From NCBI GenBank assembly GCA_035765535.1, contig DASTXE010000004.1:124001-188000 (forward strand): a DNA stretch of 64,000 nucleotides, in the 5' to 3' direction. This DNA comes from Rickettsiales bacterium (lineage in GTDB: Bacteria; Pseudomonadota; Alphaproteobacteria; Rickettsiales; JABCZZ01). Shown one piece after another: positions 1 to 8,242 of this stretch. Below the pieces are notes generated by a model. The model was not told where the DNA came from. It saw only the letters and a list, made by a program, of their open reading frames with translations, and did no database searches. Position 1 is the first letter of the stretch. Each line of letters opens with the position of its first letter. A program made the translations under genes and the position numbers.

Positions 1-200
1 GAACCGCCGCCGGACAGTTCAACACCCCCAGCGGTATCTGGGGAGATGCACAGGGCAATATCTGGGTCGCAGACGGACACAACCGCAGGCTGCAGGTGTT
101 TTGGAAAAAAACGCAGCAATGGGATATTTTCGCGGATATGACCCTCGTGACAACACAATCGTTATTCTTCTCCTATCCGATTGTAACCATGGGCAGATAG
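1..200 (+). CDS. NHL-repeat protein, C-terminal end (partial)
   Basis: The window opens inside a reading frame whose first complete codon is at base 3 and which stops with TAG at 198-200, giving 65 residues. Residues 5-33 form an NHL beta-propeller blade (GQFNTPSGIW, then GNIWVADGHNRRLQVF). The blade closely resembles those in the next gene, so this is probably the end of a second pseudopilin/propeller protein, though its N-terminus lies outside the window. After the blade come about 30 residues without a recognisable motif. The family call rests on one blade. Substrate or partner unknown. Confidence 0.6.
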   Translation, partial: TAAGQFNTPSGIWGDAQGNIWVADGHNRRLQVFWKKTQQWDIFADMTLVTTQSLFFSYPIVTMGR

Positions 201-253
201 CCCTATAATAATCATTGCATGGCCGTTGGGGCTTTGTTACTTGATAATGTAAT

Positions 254-2011
254 ATGATGAAACGCGGCTTTACCCTCATTGAGTTATCCGTCGTTCTGGC
301 CGTGCTTGCCGTTGTCATGGCAGGCGGCCTCTCTGTGTTGACCGTGAGCCTTCAGCAAACACAATATAACGATACGCTCGCCCGGATTTCCGCTATTGAA
401 AAAGCCCTGGCGGATTACGCTGCGGCATTCGGCCGCCTGCCCTGTCCGGGAGATCTTACTTTGCCCCCCACCAATGCCAATTACGGCGCGGAAGCAGGCT
501 CTTCTGTTGGCGGCAAAGGCACAGGCGAGTGCTATACGAGCATGACACCAGCCGCGAACTATAAATCCTCCTCCGGCGCAGAAGAAGGGGCTGTTCCTAC
601 ACGCACGCTGCAACTGCCCGACAGTTATATGTACGATGCCTGGGGCAGAAAATTCCGCTACGCGGTCAATCCAGACTATACAGGCTATACATTCAATTCA
701 AAGGCCCCCTTCCCTAATGGCATCTGTTACAGCAGTAGCAAAGGCATTACGGTACAGGATGCAACCGGAGCAACACGCACGAGCAGTGCTGTTTACGTCC
801 TATTCAGCCACGGTGCAAACGGGCATGGCGCCTATACAAAAACCGGTGGCAGGGTCAACGCATGGGATAATAACAGCGAAGAACAGTTCAATTGCCATTG
901 CGACAGCTCCGGTGTAGACAGCGGCAGTTACCTTGCCAGTTATATTCAGCACGCTCCCACCTATCAAAGTTCACACGCAAACGATGCCACCTACCGCTTT
1001 GACGATCTCGTCGCTTTCCGTATCCCCTGGCAGCTTCAAAGTCAGAACAGCCAGATCTCCGGCAATTGCACATCCAATACCGTCATATGGATCGCAGACT
1101 ACAGCAACAGCCGCATTGTGGAATTCAGCACGCTAACGGGATCATATGTAACCTCCATCAGCAGCACGACGAGCCCGGCCTTTCCGTTCGGCAACACCAA
1201 CAGCGTCGCGCTGGATAGTGCAGGTAATATATGGGTTGCCGATACCGGAAACCGCGTAGTGGAACTCGACAGCGCAGGCAACTGGAAAAAAACGTTAGGA
1301 GGCGCGTATACGGATTCATGCGCCGGGACAGCCAACGGCGCCAGCTGCAGCAACATCAGTTCGTATGATGGCTCACATTCCAGCACTTGCTGCGTGCCCA
1401 GCAGTGGAAGCTGCTTATGCAACTCAGGCGCCGCTAACGGTCAATTCGATACCGGAGGCGCACCGACGCAGATGGCTTTCGATAGCAGCGGTCATCTCTG
1501 GGTAACAGATTACAACAATAAAAGACTGCAGGAATTCAATGCTTCGACCGGCGCCTGGATGAAAAGCGTATCCCTGTCGGGCAATCCTGCAGGCATGGTT
1601 ATCGATTCCAGCAATATCTTCTGGATTATGGAAGAAACCGTGCATGCACTATACAAATATGACGGCACAACGGAAACAGCAGCCGGCTATTCATCCTTCA
1701 GCAACGCTGGCTATTCATCCGATTACATGGCGATCGACACAAGCAACAATATCTGGGTAACGGATGAAGGAAACAATAAAGTTAAGAAATTCTCCAGCAG
1801 CGGTGTTTTCTCAAGCTCCCTCGCCCCCACAGGTGTGAGCGGAAATACAGGCATCTTCTTCGACTCCCAAGGCTATGCCTGGCTGGCTTCAGAAAACAGC
1901 AACTCAATTTATAAGGTGAACCCTTCCACCGGAACCATTCTGCTGACCATTAACACTGCAAACGGAACAGGCTTCGGCTCTCCCCAGCTCAGCTTCTCCA
2001 ATGCCCGTTAA
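254..2011 (+). CDS. Pseudopilin-like protein with C-terminal NHL beta-propeller
   Basis: 585 residues. The N-terminus is a class III (type IV prepilin) signal: a short basic leader MMKRG, predicted cleavage before FTLIELSVV, then a hydrophobic helix to about residue 30. Residues about 45-265 are a pseudopilin-type globular region that includes a GRLPCPGDL segment. From about residue 270 to the end there are roughly five NHL-like blades (for example NIWVADTGNRVVEL, HLWVTDYNNKRLQEF, NIWVTDEGNNKVKKF). A cysteine-rich insertion with six Cys lies near residues 355-390. The product should be exported and anchored by a prepilin peptidase / type II secretion-like system and display a propeller outside the inner membrane. 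No assembly genes are nearby. ATG at 257 is an equally possible start. Confidence 0.75.
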   Translation: MMKRGFTLIELSVVLAVLAVVMAGGLSVLTVSLQQTQYNDTLARISAIEKALADYAAAFGRLPCPGDLTLPPTNANYGAEAGSSVGGKGTGECYTSMTPAANYKSSSGAEEGAVPTRTLQLPDSYMYDAWGRKFRYAVNPDYTGYTFNSKAPFPNGICYSSSKGITVQDATGATRTSSAVYVLFSHGANGHGAYTKTGGRVNAWDNNSEEQFNCHCDSSGVDSGSYLASYIQHAPTYQSSHANDATYRFDDLVAFRIPWQLQSQNSQISGNCTSNTVIWIADYSNSRIVEFSTLTGSYVTSISSTTSPAFPFGNTNSVALDSAGNIWVADTGNRVVELDSAGNWKKTLGGAYTDSCAGTANGASCSNISSYDGSHSSTCCVPSSGSCLCNSGAANGQFDTGGAPTQMAFDSSGHLWVTDYNNKRLQEFNASTGAWMKSVSLSGNPAGMVIDSSNIFWIMEETVHALYKYDGTTETAAGYSSFSNAGYSSDYMAIDTSNNIWVTDEGNNKVKKFSSSGVFSSSLAPTGVSGNTGIFFDSQGYAWLASENSNSIYKVNPSTGTILLTINTANGTGFGSPQLSFSNAR

Positions 2012-2055
2012 CATATAACATTGCATTACGAAGCAAGCCGTATATATAGGACTGC

Positions 2056-3012
2056 ATGGCCGTATATACCGAACTGACCCAATCCGAAATAGCGGATTTC
2101 CTGACAGCTTACGACCTGCCCGCGCTAAAGGCAGCGGAGGGTATTCGTTCGGGCGTGGAAAACACGAATTACCTGCTGGTGCTGGAAGATGGAAGCAAGC
2201 ACATCCTGACCTTGTTTGAAAAACGCACGGAAGCAAAAGACCTGCCGTTCTTTGCAGGCCTTATGGAACATCTTGCCACCAAATCCATCCCCGCGCCGAT
2301 GCCGGTGCGCGGCCGTGACGGACAGGCGATTCGCACATTAAAAAACAAACCGGCGCTGATCGTCACTTTTCTAAACGGCAAGGACGCTGCCGAACTCACT
2401 CCTTCCCATCTGGCGCAGCTGGGTGAATATACTGCGAAATTGCATATCGCCGCCTCTGATTATCCACAGCAACGGGCAAATGGACTCGCTTTTGCAGGCT
2501 GGCATGCATTGCTTGCAAAAATCGAAGCGCGCGCGGATGAAATTACGCCGGGTCTCGCGGATGAAATGCGTAAAGAACTGGCCTTTCTCGAATCCACATG
2601 GCCGAAGAACCTGCCGCAGGGCGTGATCCATGCCGATCTTTTTCCGGATAACGTATTCTTCGATGCGCAAGGCAAGCTCAGTGGCATCATCGACTTTTAC
2701 TTTGCCTGCAATGATCTCTTTGCCTATGAAATCGCCATCTGCCTGAATGCTTGGTGCTTCGACGCGCAATGGGAATTCTGCCCGGAAAAGGCAAAAGCAT
2801 TTATGGCTGCTTATGAAAAAGTTCGCCCGCTATCAGAGAGTGAGCGGACCGCCCTGCAGGTGCTGGCACGCGGTGCAGCATTGCGCTTTCTGCTGACCCG
2901 CACGCATGACCGGCTATTCCCGGTGGAAGGCGCGCTGGTCACTTCTAAAGATCCGATGGAATATCTGACGAAATTGCGCTTTCACCGCAACGTGGAATAT
3001 TACAATATATAA
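2056..3012 (+). CDS. thrB: Homoserine kinase (APH-fold type)
   Basis: 318 residues, matching the aminoglycoside-phosphotransferase-fold homoserine kinase of alphaproteobacteria, which phosphorylates L-homoserine on the way to threonine. Visible motifs are the N-terminal GVENTNYLL nucleotide-binding segment, the catalytic loop HADLFPDNV near residue 191 (catalytic Asp, metal-binding Asn) and GIIDFYF just after it (metal-binding Asp). An AGGA ribosome-binding site precedes the ATG. It is 45 bp downstream of the pseudopilin gene and convergent with the next gene. The pathway partner hom lies about 43 kb away. Length is normal. Confidence 0.9.
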   Translation: MAVYTELTQSEIADFLTAYDLPALKAAEGIRSGVENTNYLLVLEDGSKHILTLFEKRTEAKDLPFFAGLMEHLATKSIPAPMPVRGRDGQAIRTLKNKPALIVTFLNGKDAAELTPSHLAQLGEYTAKLHIAASDYPQQRANGLAFAGWHALLAKIEARADEITPGLADEMRKELAFLESTWPKNLPQGVIHADLFPDNVFFDAQGKLSGIIDFYFACNDLFAYEIAICLNAWCFDAQWEFCPEKAKAFMAAYEKVRPLSESERTALQVLARGAALRFLLTRTHDRLFPVEGALVTSKDPMEYLTKLRFHRNVEYYNI

Positions 3013-3016
3013 AGCA

Positions 3017-3589
3017 CTATCCTCGCTGATTGGTGCCTCTGCCGACTCCCGCCATGGGAGGCGAGACATCCGGTGCGAGTGGAGGAGCCATATCAGGTCC
3101 AAAACCTTGGCCACGTCTCTGATTCTCTCGCCCTACGACATTTTCAACTTGCTGGGAAGAAGCATTCGGTGTTTCCGGCTTTTTATCGAGATGAAAAATT
3201 TTCCCGACGATTCCCGTAACCGCCCCCTGTATGGCACCGCCAATCGCAATCGCAGCCGCTCCGATTGCAAGCATTCCAATCCCGGGCAAAGCCATTCCCG
3301 CAACCGCCGCAATACCGACACCCACCGCCAGCGCGGCAACTCCCAGAAGCGCACCGGCCTTTGCCATCCTGCCGATGAAGCCACCTTTGCCGCCTGTCAC
3401 ACTGTCGGTAAGGCCGAGAAACCATCCTTGCACGGCACCTAAGACAAAACCTCCCGCTGCCACCAGGGGGAGCGCCAGAAGGGAAAGCCCGCCCGTGGCT
3501 GGCGCCATGGCCAAAGCCCCTATGGCTCCCGCACCGATATTCAACGCGGCAGAACTTTTGATAGCACCTTTGCGGAAGTCTTTATCCAT
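3017..3589 (-). CDS. Orphan glycine-zipper membrane protein
   Basis: 190 residues, not recognised. A short basic N-terminus (MDKDFRKGAIK) is followed by about 110 residues of Gly/Ala-rich hydrophobic segments with GxxxG-type spacing (roughly residues 15-60 and 75-130), consistent with two or more hairpin membrane insertions. The last 60 residues are polar, rich in Gln, Pro and Arg, and end NQRG. It is convergent with thrB (4-bp gap). The promoter carries the 7-4-7 repeat plus -10 architecture shared with the genes starting at 24502 and 52243. Glycine-zipper proteins include outer-membrane lipoproteins and secreted membrane-active effectors. No signal peptidase or lipobox site is evident, so no function is assigned. 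Confidence 0.6.
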   Translation of the reverse strand: MDKDFRKGAIKSSAALNIGAGAIGALAMAPATGGLSLLALPLVAAGGFVLGAVQGWFLGLTDSVTGGKGGFIGRMAKAGALLGVAALAVGVGIAAVAGMALPGIGMLAIGAAAIAIGGAIQGAVTGIVGKIFHLDKKPETPNASSQQVENVVGRENQRRGQGFGPDMAPPLAPDVSPPMAGVGRGTNQRG

Positions 3590-3619
3590 AGCTATACCAG
3601 TATCTTAACGACAGGACAC

Positions 3620-3666
3620 AGTATAGTGGATAGTCACGGAGGATTCAAATGACCCTATGATGACAA
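3620..3666 (-). promoter_or_regulatory. Promoter with 7-4-7 Pho-box-like direct repeat (copy 1)
   Basis: On the minus strand TTGTCAT-CATA-GGGTCAT (3649-3666) is followed by exactly 23 nt and then a -10 hexamer TATACT (3620-3625). The hexamer 17 nt upstream of that -10 is TTGAAT, a fair -35. The layout is the same as at 24534-24580 and 52385-52431. The 7-4-7 spacing resembles a PhoB box (direct repeats CTGTCAT separated by 4 bp). The regulator is inferred, not seen. It drives the orphan gene starting at 3589. Confidence 0.6.
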
Positions 3667-3690
3667 TTCCATACCATTGAATTCAATGTA

Positions 3691-4446
3691 TTATCTCACG
3701 GCAATGCCAGCATTACGCATTGCTTCCTTAGCCTGAGCGATCGTATAAGTGCCGTAATGGAAGATGGAAGCGGCAAGTACCGCACTTGCATGGCCTTCAC
3801 ACACGCCTTCCACGAGATGTTCGAGCGTTCCCACACCACCGGAGGCAATGACAGGAATCTCCACCGCATCAGATACGGCGCGCGTAAGCGGAAGATTGAA
3901 ACCTTGCTTGGTGCCGTCACGGTCCATGGAAGTAAGCAATATCTCCCCTGCTCCAAGTGACGCCATATGTTTCGCCCATTTCACGGCATCGATACCGGTA
4001 GCGTTACGTCCGCCATGCGTGAAGATTTCAAACTTATTCGGGGCGGTGGATTTTGCATCGATCGCCACGACAATACACTGTGCTCCGAATTTATCCGACG
4101 CTTCACGCACGAATTCCGGATTACGCACGGCTTCTGTGTTAATGGATACCTTATCCGCACCGGCCAGCAGCAGCTTGCGTATATCTTCCACCGTCCGCAC
4201 GCCGCCGCCAACGGTCAGCGGCATGAAACATTGCTCCGCAACGCTTGCCACGGCATCATACAGAATCGAACGGTTATCGCTGGAAGCGGAAATGTCGAGA
4301 AAGCAGAGTTCATCCGCACCTTGCTTATCGTAGAGTCGCGCCTGCTCCACCGGATCGCCCGCATCCTGCAGGCCGACAAAGTTCACGCCTTTAACAACAC
4401 GCCCGTCTTTTACGTCAAGGCAGGGAATGATTCGAGTTTTCAGCAT
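3691..4446 (-). CDS. hisF: Imidazole glycerol phosphate synthase subunit HisF
   Basis: 251 residues, normal length. It is the cyclase subunit of histidine synthesis: a TIM barrel that uses ammonia from HisH to convert PRFAR to IGP and AICAR. Catalytic Asp11 is visible in [13 protein letters not shown] and the second acid near 130 in VVAIDAKS. Phosphate-binding loops are VGGGVRT and VIASGGVG. I chose ATG 4446 because the family begins [12 protein letters not shown]; an upstream ATG at 4461 would add five residues overlapping csaA. It is the last gene of a minus-strand fba-csaA-hisF cluster. No hisH, hisA or other his gene lies in the window, so its usual partners are elsewhere or absent. Confidence 0.93.
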   Translation of the reverse strand: MLKTRIIPCLDVKDGRVVKGVNFVGLQDAGDPVEQARLYDKQGADELCFLDISASSDNRSILYDAVASVAEQCFMPLTVGGGVRTVEDIRKLLLAGADKVSINTEAVRNPEFVREASDKFGAQCIVVAIDAKSTAPNKFEIFTHGGRNATGIDAVKWAKHMASLGAGEILLTSMDRDGTKQGFNLPLTRAVSDAVEIPVIASGGVGTLEHLVEGVCEGHASAVLAASIFHYGTYTIAQAKEAMRNAGIAVR

Positions 4447-4450
4447 AGAT

Positions 4451-4792
4451 TTAAAATACACTCACGCCGAGACCTACGTCCACTTGCGGTGCAAGGTAAA
4501 TAGTCTCGCCTACTTCATTGGGAACGCCAAGAACCAGTACTTGGGAAACTTCCGGCCCCATTTTCTTTTCTCCCAGATTCATGACCGCAATAATTTGTTT
4601 GCCAATCAGAGCCTCCTGAGCGTAACTCATGTAGGCGCCGCAAGAGATGCGTGTACCAAGCTCAGGACCAAAATCAATCGTTAGGCGATAGGTAGGTTTT
4701 TGGGTTGCAGCAGTCTCAGCCTTGATAATTTTGCCTACACGAATATCCAATGCATCGAAATTGGCAAAATTTGCAATAGACTTTAGTGCCAC
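4451..4792 (-). CDS. csaA: CsaA-like tRNA-binding domain protein
   Basis: 113 residues of the CsaA / export-related chaperone family, a stand-alone OB-fold tRNA-binding domain. The diagnostic stretch is [15 protein letters not shown], then [15 protein letters not shown], and a C-terminal VLVLGVPNE segment. The start is GTG at 4792, two bases after the aldolase stop codon, using the GGGAGAAGAG at the end of the aldolase gene as ribosome-binding site. This indicates translational coupling. A longer open frame runs upstream inside the aldolase gene but has no family similarity and is rejected. hisF starts 4 bp after the stop. Confidence 0.85.
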   Translation of the reverse strand: MALKSIANFANFDALDIRVGKIIKAETAATQKPTYRLTIDFGPELGTRISCGAYMSYAQEALIGKQIIAVMNLGEKKMGPEVSQVLVLGVPNEVGETIYLAPQVDVGLGVSVF

Positions 4793-4793
4793 C

Positions 4794-5723
4794 CTACTCT
4801 TCTCCCTTATAAATCGCGATGATCTTCGCCAGCATGTCGAGCGCTTCGGCTTTCGGGCGCTGGAACGTATTGCGGCCGATGATCGAACCGTTACCACCGC
4901 CATCGCGGATCGCGCGGCATTCATCATACACATCGTTCAGCCCCTTGGAAGCACCGCCGGAGAAAATCACGATACGCTTGCCGCCAAACGTGGTCTGCTT
5001 TACATGCGCAATGCGCTTGGTCAGCGTGGCAACGTCGATCTTTTCCTTCTCGTAAACCTTCTTGGCTTCCGGCAGTTCAAGGAAATCCGTCGGCGGTTTA
5101 ACCTTGATGATATGCGCGCCGATCAGCGCAGCAATATGTGCAGCGTAAGCGCAGATATCCACTGCGGTTTCGCCGTCCTTGCTGATGAAGCCGCCGCGCG
5201 GATACGACCAGACAACCGAAGCCAGACCGTAAGATTTCGCTTCCAGCGTCATCTCGCGTATTTCTTCAATCATGTCGTTCAAATCGTGCGAGCCGGGATA
5301 AATCGTGAAACCGATCGCTTTGCAACCCAGACGCAGTGCATCCTTCACCGTTGAAGTGATCGCCTGGTTCGGCGCCTGGTCTTTGGGAACCAGCGAATTG
5401 GAGGAATTCACTTTCAGGATCAGCGGAATCGCACCGGCAAACGTATCGGCACCGGCTTCCAGCATGCCAAGCGGCGCTGCGTAGGCGTTCAGGCCTGCAT
5501 CAACTGCCAGCGAGAAGTGATAATGAGGATCGTAAGCTTCCGGATTGGGAGCAAAGCTGCGCGCAGGTCCGTGCTCGAATCCCTGATCCACCGGCAGGAT
5601 GACGAGCTTGCCCGTACCGCCGAGCTTGCCATGCATGAGCATGCTGGCGAGGCTTGCCTTGGTGCCGGGATTATCGCTTTCGTACCAGCTGAGAATCTCT
5701 TTGACCTTGCGCGTAATTTTCAT
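4794..5723 (-). CDS. Class I fructose-bisphosphate aldolase (DhnA/FbaB type)
   Basis: 309 residues of the archaeal-type class I aldolase (DeoC/LacD superfamily), which interconverts fructose 1,6-bisphosphate with DHAP and G3P. Supporting features are LVILPVDQGFEHGP near residue 40, the Schiff-base lysine strand AHIIKVKPP, and the phosphate-binding end IVIFSGGASKG and GSIIGRNTFQRP. It is first in the fba-csaA-hisF cluster. Together with glpX at 44.5 kb it gives the aldolase and fructose bisphosphatase steps of gluconeogenesis. No TIM or PGK genes are nearby. Confidence 0.88.
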   Translation of the reverse strand: MKITRKVKEILSWYESDNPGTKASLASMLMHGKLGGTGKLVILPVDQGFEHGPARSFAPNPEAYDPHYHFSLAVDAGLNAYAAPLGMLEAGADTFAGAIPLILKVNSSNSLVPKDQAPNQAITSTVKDALRLGCKAIGFTIYPGSHDLNDMIEEIREMTLEAKSYGLASVVWSYPRGGFISKDGETAVDICAYAAHIAALIGAHIIKVKPPTDFLELPEAKKVYEKEKIDVATLTKRIAHVKQTTFGGKRIVIFSGGASKGLNDVYDECRAIRDGGGNGSIIGRNTFQRPKAEALDMLAKIIAIYKGEE

Positions 5724-5846
5724 AATACATACCTTTATAGAAACGTTGCTTTTTAGCCCTCAGAGCCCCCAATACACCAAAAGCCCCTTATTGTCACTGG
5801 TATTTAGCCACAGCAACCCGCCACCGGAAGGCGAATAAATAAAACG

Positions 5847-7688
5847 CTAGGTTGTGGCCACTTCCTTCTTGCCGCCCCCACCTCCGCCGCCGCCAGACTG
5901 GGGTTTTTCCGGCTCTTTGGGAGCAGCTTTCTTATGCTTGCGCGGATCATAGGGTTCCTGTGTCGGCACGAAGCAGGTCGGCGGACCACTCTTCTTGGGG
6001 TTTTTCGGATCAAATACTTTCGAGGTAAAGAACGAATCCTGGTAATAGAAAATCTTCTTCGTCTTGATGGGCGCCGTCGATTCGATCAGGATGATCTGCT
6101 CGTCACGCGGCAGCGTAATCACTTCCTGCGGCAGCAGCAGCGCACGCTGCACTTCCGATTCGTTCATCGTACGGGATTTGGGATCGAAATCGAGGAACTT
6201 CGGAATATTCTTGGAATATTGCTTAACCGTCTTATTGCCCACCAGTTCGGAAATCAGCTTCGCGGTTTCAATGTTGTTCGCCGAGAAGGTGATACGGTAG
6301 TATGAGTTGGACAGGAACGAGTTCATGCCCGCATCTTCATAGATACCTTTCAATTGCTGTGTATCTTGCACGATCAGAAAGAGCTTCACGCGGTAACCGC
6401 GGAAGTAAGCGATACCAGTCTGGAACTGCTTCATTTCGCCCAGCGTTGGAAACTCGTCCATCAGGAAAAGTACGCCGTGCGGCTCATCCTTGCCCGGCAT
6501 CTTACGCGTGAGGAAGTCCGTCGCCTGCTGGTAGAACACTTTCAGCAGCGGCTCCAAACGTTGCAAGTTGTCCGGCGTGACAGCGCAATAAACGGAAATC
6601 AGCTGTTTTTTGAGTTGCTGCAGGTCGAAATCGCTCGACGCGGTAGCGGTGTCAATCAGCGGGTTCGCCCAGAGTTCGAGGCCGGAGTTGAGTGTGGAAA
6701 CAACACCGGAACGTTCCTTATCAGCCTTCTGCAGGAACGCCGCAATGTTCATGTAGGAGACCGGATGGATACGCTTACCGATCGTATCAAGCACGACCGC
6801 AAGACTATACACTACGTCATCGCTGCGCATCGTACGCACCACTTCGCCGAATGAACAGGGTTTTTCCGGCACCGCGTACAGATACAGGATCACGCCCAGC
6901 AGCAGCGAACGTGCTTCGTTCTGCCAGAATTCCTGCTCGGGAAGGATCAGGTTGCAGATCTTCTGCACGTCATCCACCATCTGGCCGGGCTTGCTGGAAA
7001 TCCAGTCCAGCGGATTATAGCAATGCGTACGGCCTTCGGGATCGGCAGGGTTCCACATGAACACTTTCTGCCCCATTTTCTTTTCGCGATAGCCGCTCGT
7101 GAGTTCGTGGTTTTCACCCTTGATATCGTGACAGATCATTGACCCTTGCCAGAACACCAGGTTCGGCAACACGAAGCCCACACCTTTACCGGAACCCGTA
7201 GGAGCAAACAGCAGCACGTGCTGGAAATCGTCCGCGATCAGGTAGCGGTTGAGCCCGGTGCGTCCGAGCAGAAGTCCCTTCTTCGCGCGCAGCTTTGCGG
7301 CCTTGATTTCCGACTCCGTCGCCCAGTGCGCATCGCCATGCAGCGATTCTTTTTTCTTGAACGGACGGAAGTCGATCAGCGGCGCGCGCATCATGTACAA
7401 AAGCGTCAGGCTGAAAAACAGCGAGATGACCGGAGGCCCGAACAGATGTACGGTAAACTCGCCCGGAAACTTGGGATTCGTGTGATACGTATACCAGTAA
7501 TTAAACAGATACTGCAGCATCGTTTCCAGGTAGCGCGCGCTATTGGCGCAGGCCTGCATGTATTTATAGCCGTAATTCCAGTAGATGATGCCGAGCCCGG
7601 AAAGGTAAAGCGGCCCTATCAGCACGAGCAGTATGATGAACAGAACGACGATTTTCGTACCGATGGCGTTTTGTAAATTGCCTGCCAT
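5847..7688 (-). CDS. virD4: Type IV secretion coupling ATPase VirD4/TraG (rvhD4-like)
   Basis: 613 residues. It is the hexameric inner-membrane ATPase that delivers substrates to a VirB/D4 type IV secretion channel. Two membrane segments occur near residues 9-33 and 80-100. Walker A APTGSGKG is near residue 163 and Walker B GVLFLMDEFPTLG near 409, followed by QDTQQLKGIYE. The C-terminus is rich in Lys/Pro and carries a run of eight Gly. Length and motifs match Rickettsiales RvhD4. I chose ATG 7688 (MAGNLQ), which puts the first membrane helix at the N-terminus; a GTG at 7757 in frame would add 23 residues. No virB genes are in the window. The open reading frame is intact. Confidence 0.88.
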   Translation of the reverse strand: MAGNLQNAIGTKIVVLFIILLVLIGPLYLSGLGIIYWNYGYKYMQACANSARYLETMLQYLFNYWYTYHTNPKFPGEFTVHLFGPPVISLFFSLTLLYMMRAPLIDFRPFKKKESLHGDAHWATESEIKAAKLRAKKGLLLGRTGLNRYLIADDFQHVLLFAPTGSGKGVGFVLPNLVFWQGSMICHDIKGENHELTSGYREKKMGQKVFMWNPADPEGRTHCYNPLDWISSKPGQMVDDVQKICNLILPEQEFWQNEARSLLLGVILYLYAVPEKPCSFGEVVRTMRSDDVVYSLAVVLDTIGKRIHPVSYMNIAAFLQKADKERSGVVSTLNSGLELWANPLIDTATASSDFDLQQLKKQLISVYCAVTPDNLQRLEPLLKVFYQQATDFLTRKMPGKDEPHGVLFLMDEFPTLGEMKQFQTGIAYFRGYRVKLFLIVQDTQQLKGIYEDAGMNSFLSNSYYRITFSANNIETAKLISELVGNKTVKQYSKNIPKFLDFDPKSRTMNESEVQRALLLPQEVITLPRDEQIILIESTAPIKTKKIFYYQDSFFTSKVFDPKNPKKSGPPTCFVPTQEPYDPRKHKKAAPKEPEKPQSGGGGGGGGKKEVATT

Positions 7689-7879
7689 AGAACTAGGGCT
7701 ATCCTCGAATGGTCGGTGTGCGTATGGATCCGCAGCCGCCGCTTGGACGCACTGCACCTGTTATAGATTGTTTTAGGCGAAAACCGTCTAAATACAAGTG
7801 AAACTTATCAATGGATGCCAGAGCCGCCCTGTGGTAAACTACCGCCTTTCAGCAAGCACAAATCAATGGGGAGAATGAG

Positions 7880-8137
7880 ATGCAGGAAATCACCATATAC
7901 ACCACACCGGTCTGCCCTTATTGCGTACGCGCCAAAGATCTGCTGATGCGCAAGGGGCGGTCAGATTATCGCGAGATCGATATCACGCAGCACCAGGACT
8001 ACATGAAAGAAATGCTGGAGAAAAGCGGTGGCAGGCGCACCGTGCCGCAGATCTTCATTGGCAATACCCATGTCGGCGGGTGCGATGACCTTTACGCGCT
8101 GGATTCCGCCGGCAAACTGGATGCGCTGCTTAAATAG
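7880..8137 (+). CDS. grxC: Glutaredoxin 3 (GrxC)
   Basis: 85 residues, a monothiol/dithiol disulfide reductase using glutathione. The CPYC active site is at residues 12-15, the cis-Pro loop is TVPQIFI, and the GSH-binding GGCDDL lies near the C-terminus. A GGGGAGAATGAG ribosome-binding site precedes the ATG. It is divergent from virD4. In many alphaproteobacteria grxC sits in other operons; here it is alone and followed by the tmRNA promoter. Confidence 0.93.
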   Translation: MQEITIYTTPVCPYCVRAKDLLMRKGRSDYREIDITQHQDYMKEMLEKSGGRRTVPQIFIGNTHVGGCDDLYALDSAGKLDALLK

Positions 8138-8207
8138 CACCTAAGAACGCTTTTCTAAGCCCTAAACCACCCCTTTACCCCTGGGTCTACCCCTCGCGCC
8201 TTGCCCC

Positions 8208-8236
8208 TTGCCAGTTGCAGTACCTTTCTATATAAT
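8208..8236 (+). promoter_or_regulatory. Strong sigma-70 promoter of the tmRNA gene
   Basis: TTGCCA (8208-8213), a 17-nt spacer, then a perfect TATAAT (8231-8236). The predicted start is near 8243, just upstream of the tmRNA acceptor piece. This is the closest match to consensus seen in the window, as expected for an abundant stable RNA. Confidence 0.75.
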
Positions 8237-8242
8237 AAGGGT

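Noticed and set aside
3675..3688. Perfect palindrome CATTGAATTCAATG next to the hisF end
   Set aside because: Single occurrence, no T-run, no promoter element at the right place; could be chance.
4451..4933. 160-codon version of the csaA gene
   Set aside because: The first 47 codons lie inside the aldolase gene in another frame and are Arg/Ser-rich; homology begins at GTG 4792.
5870..5900. CCGCCGCCG-like tract
   Set aside because: It encodes the Gly-rich tail of VirD4.
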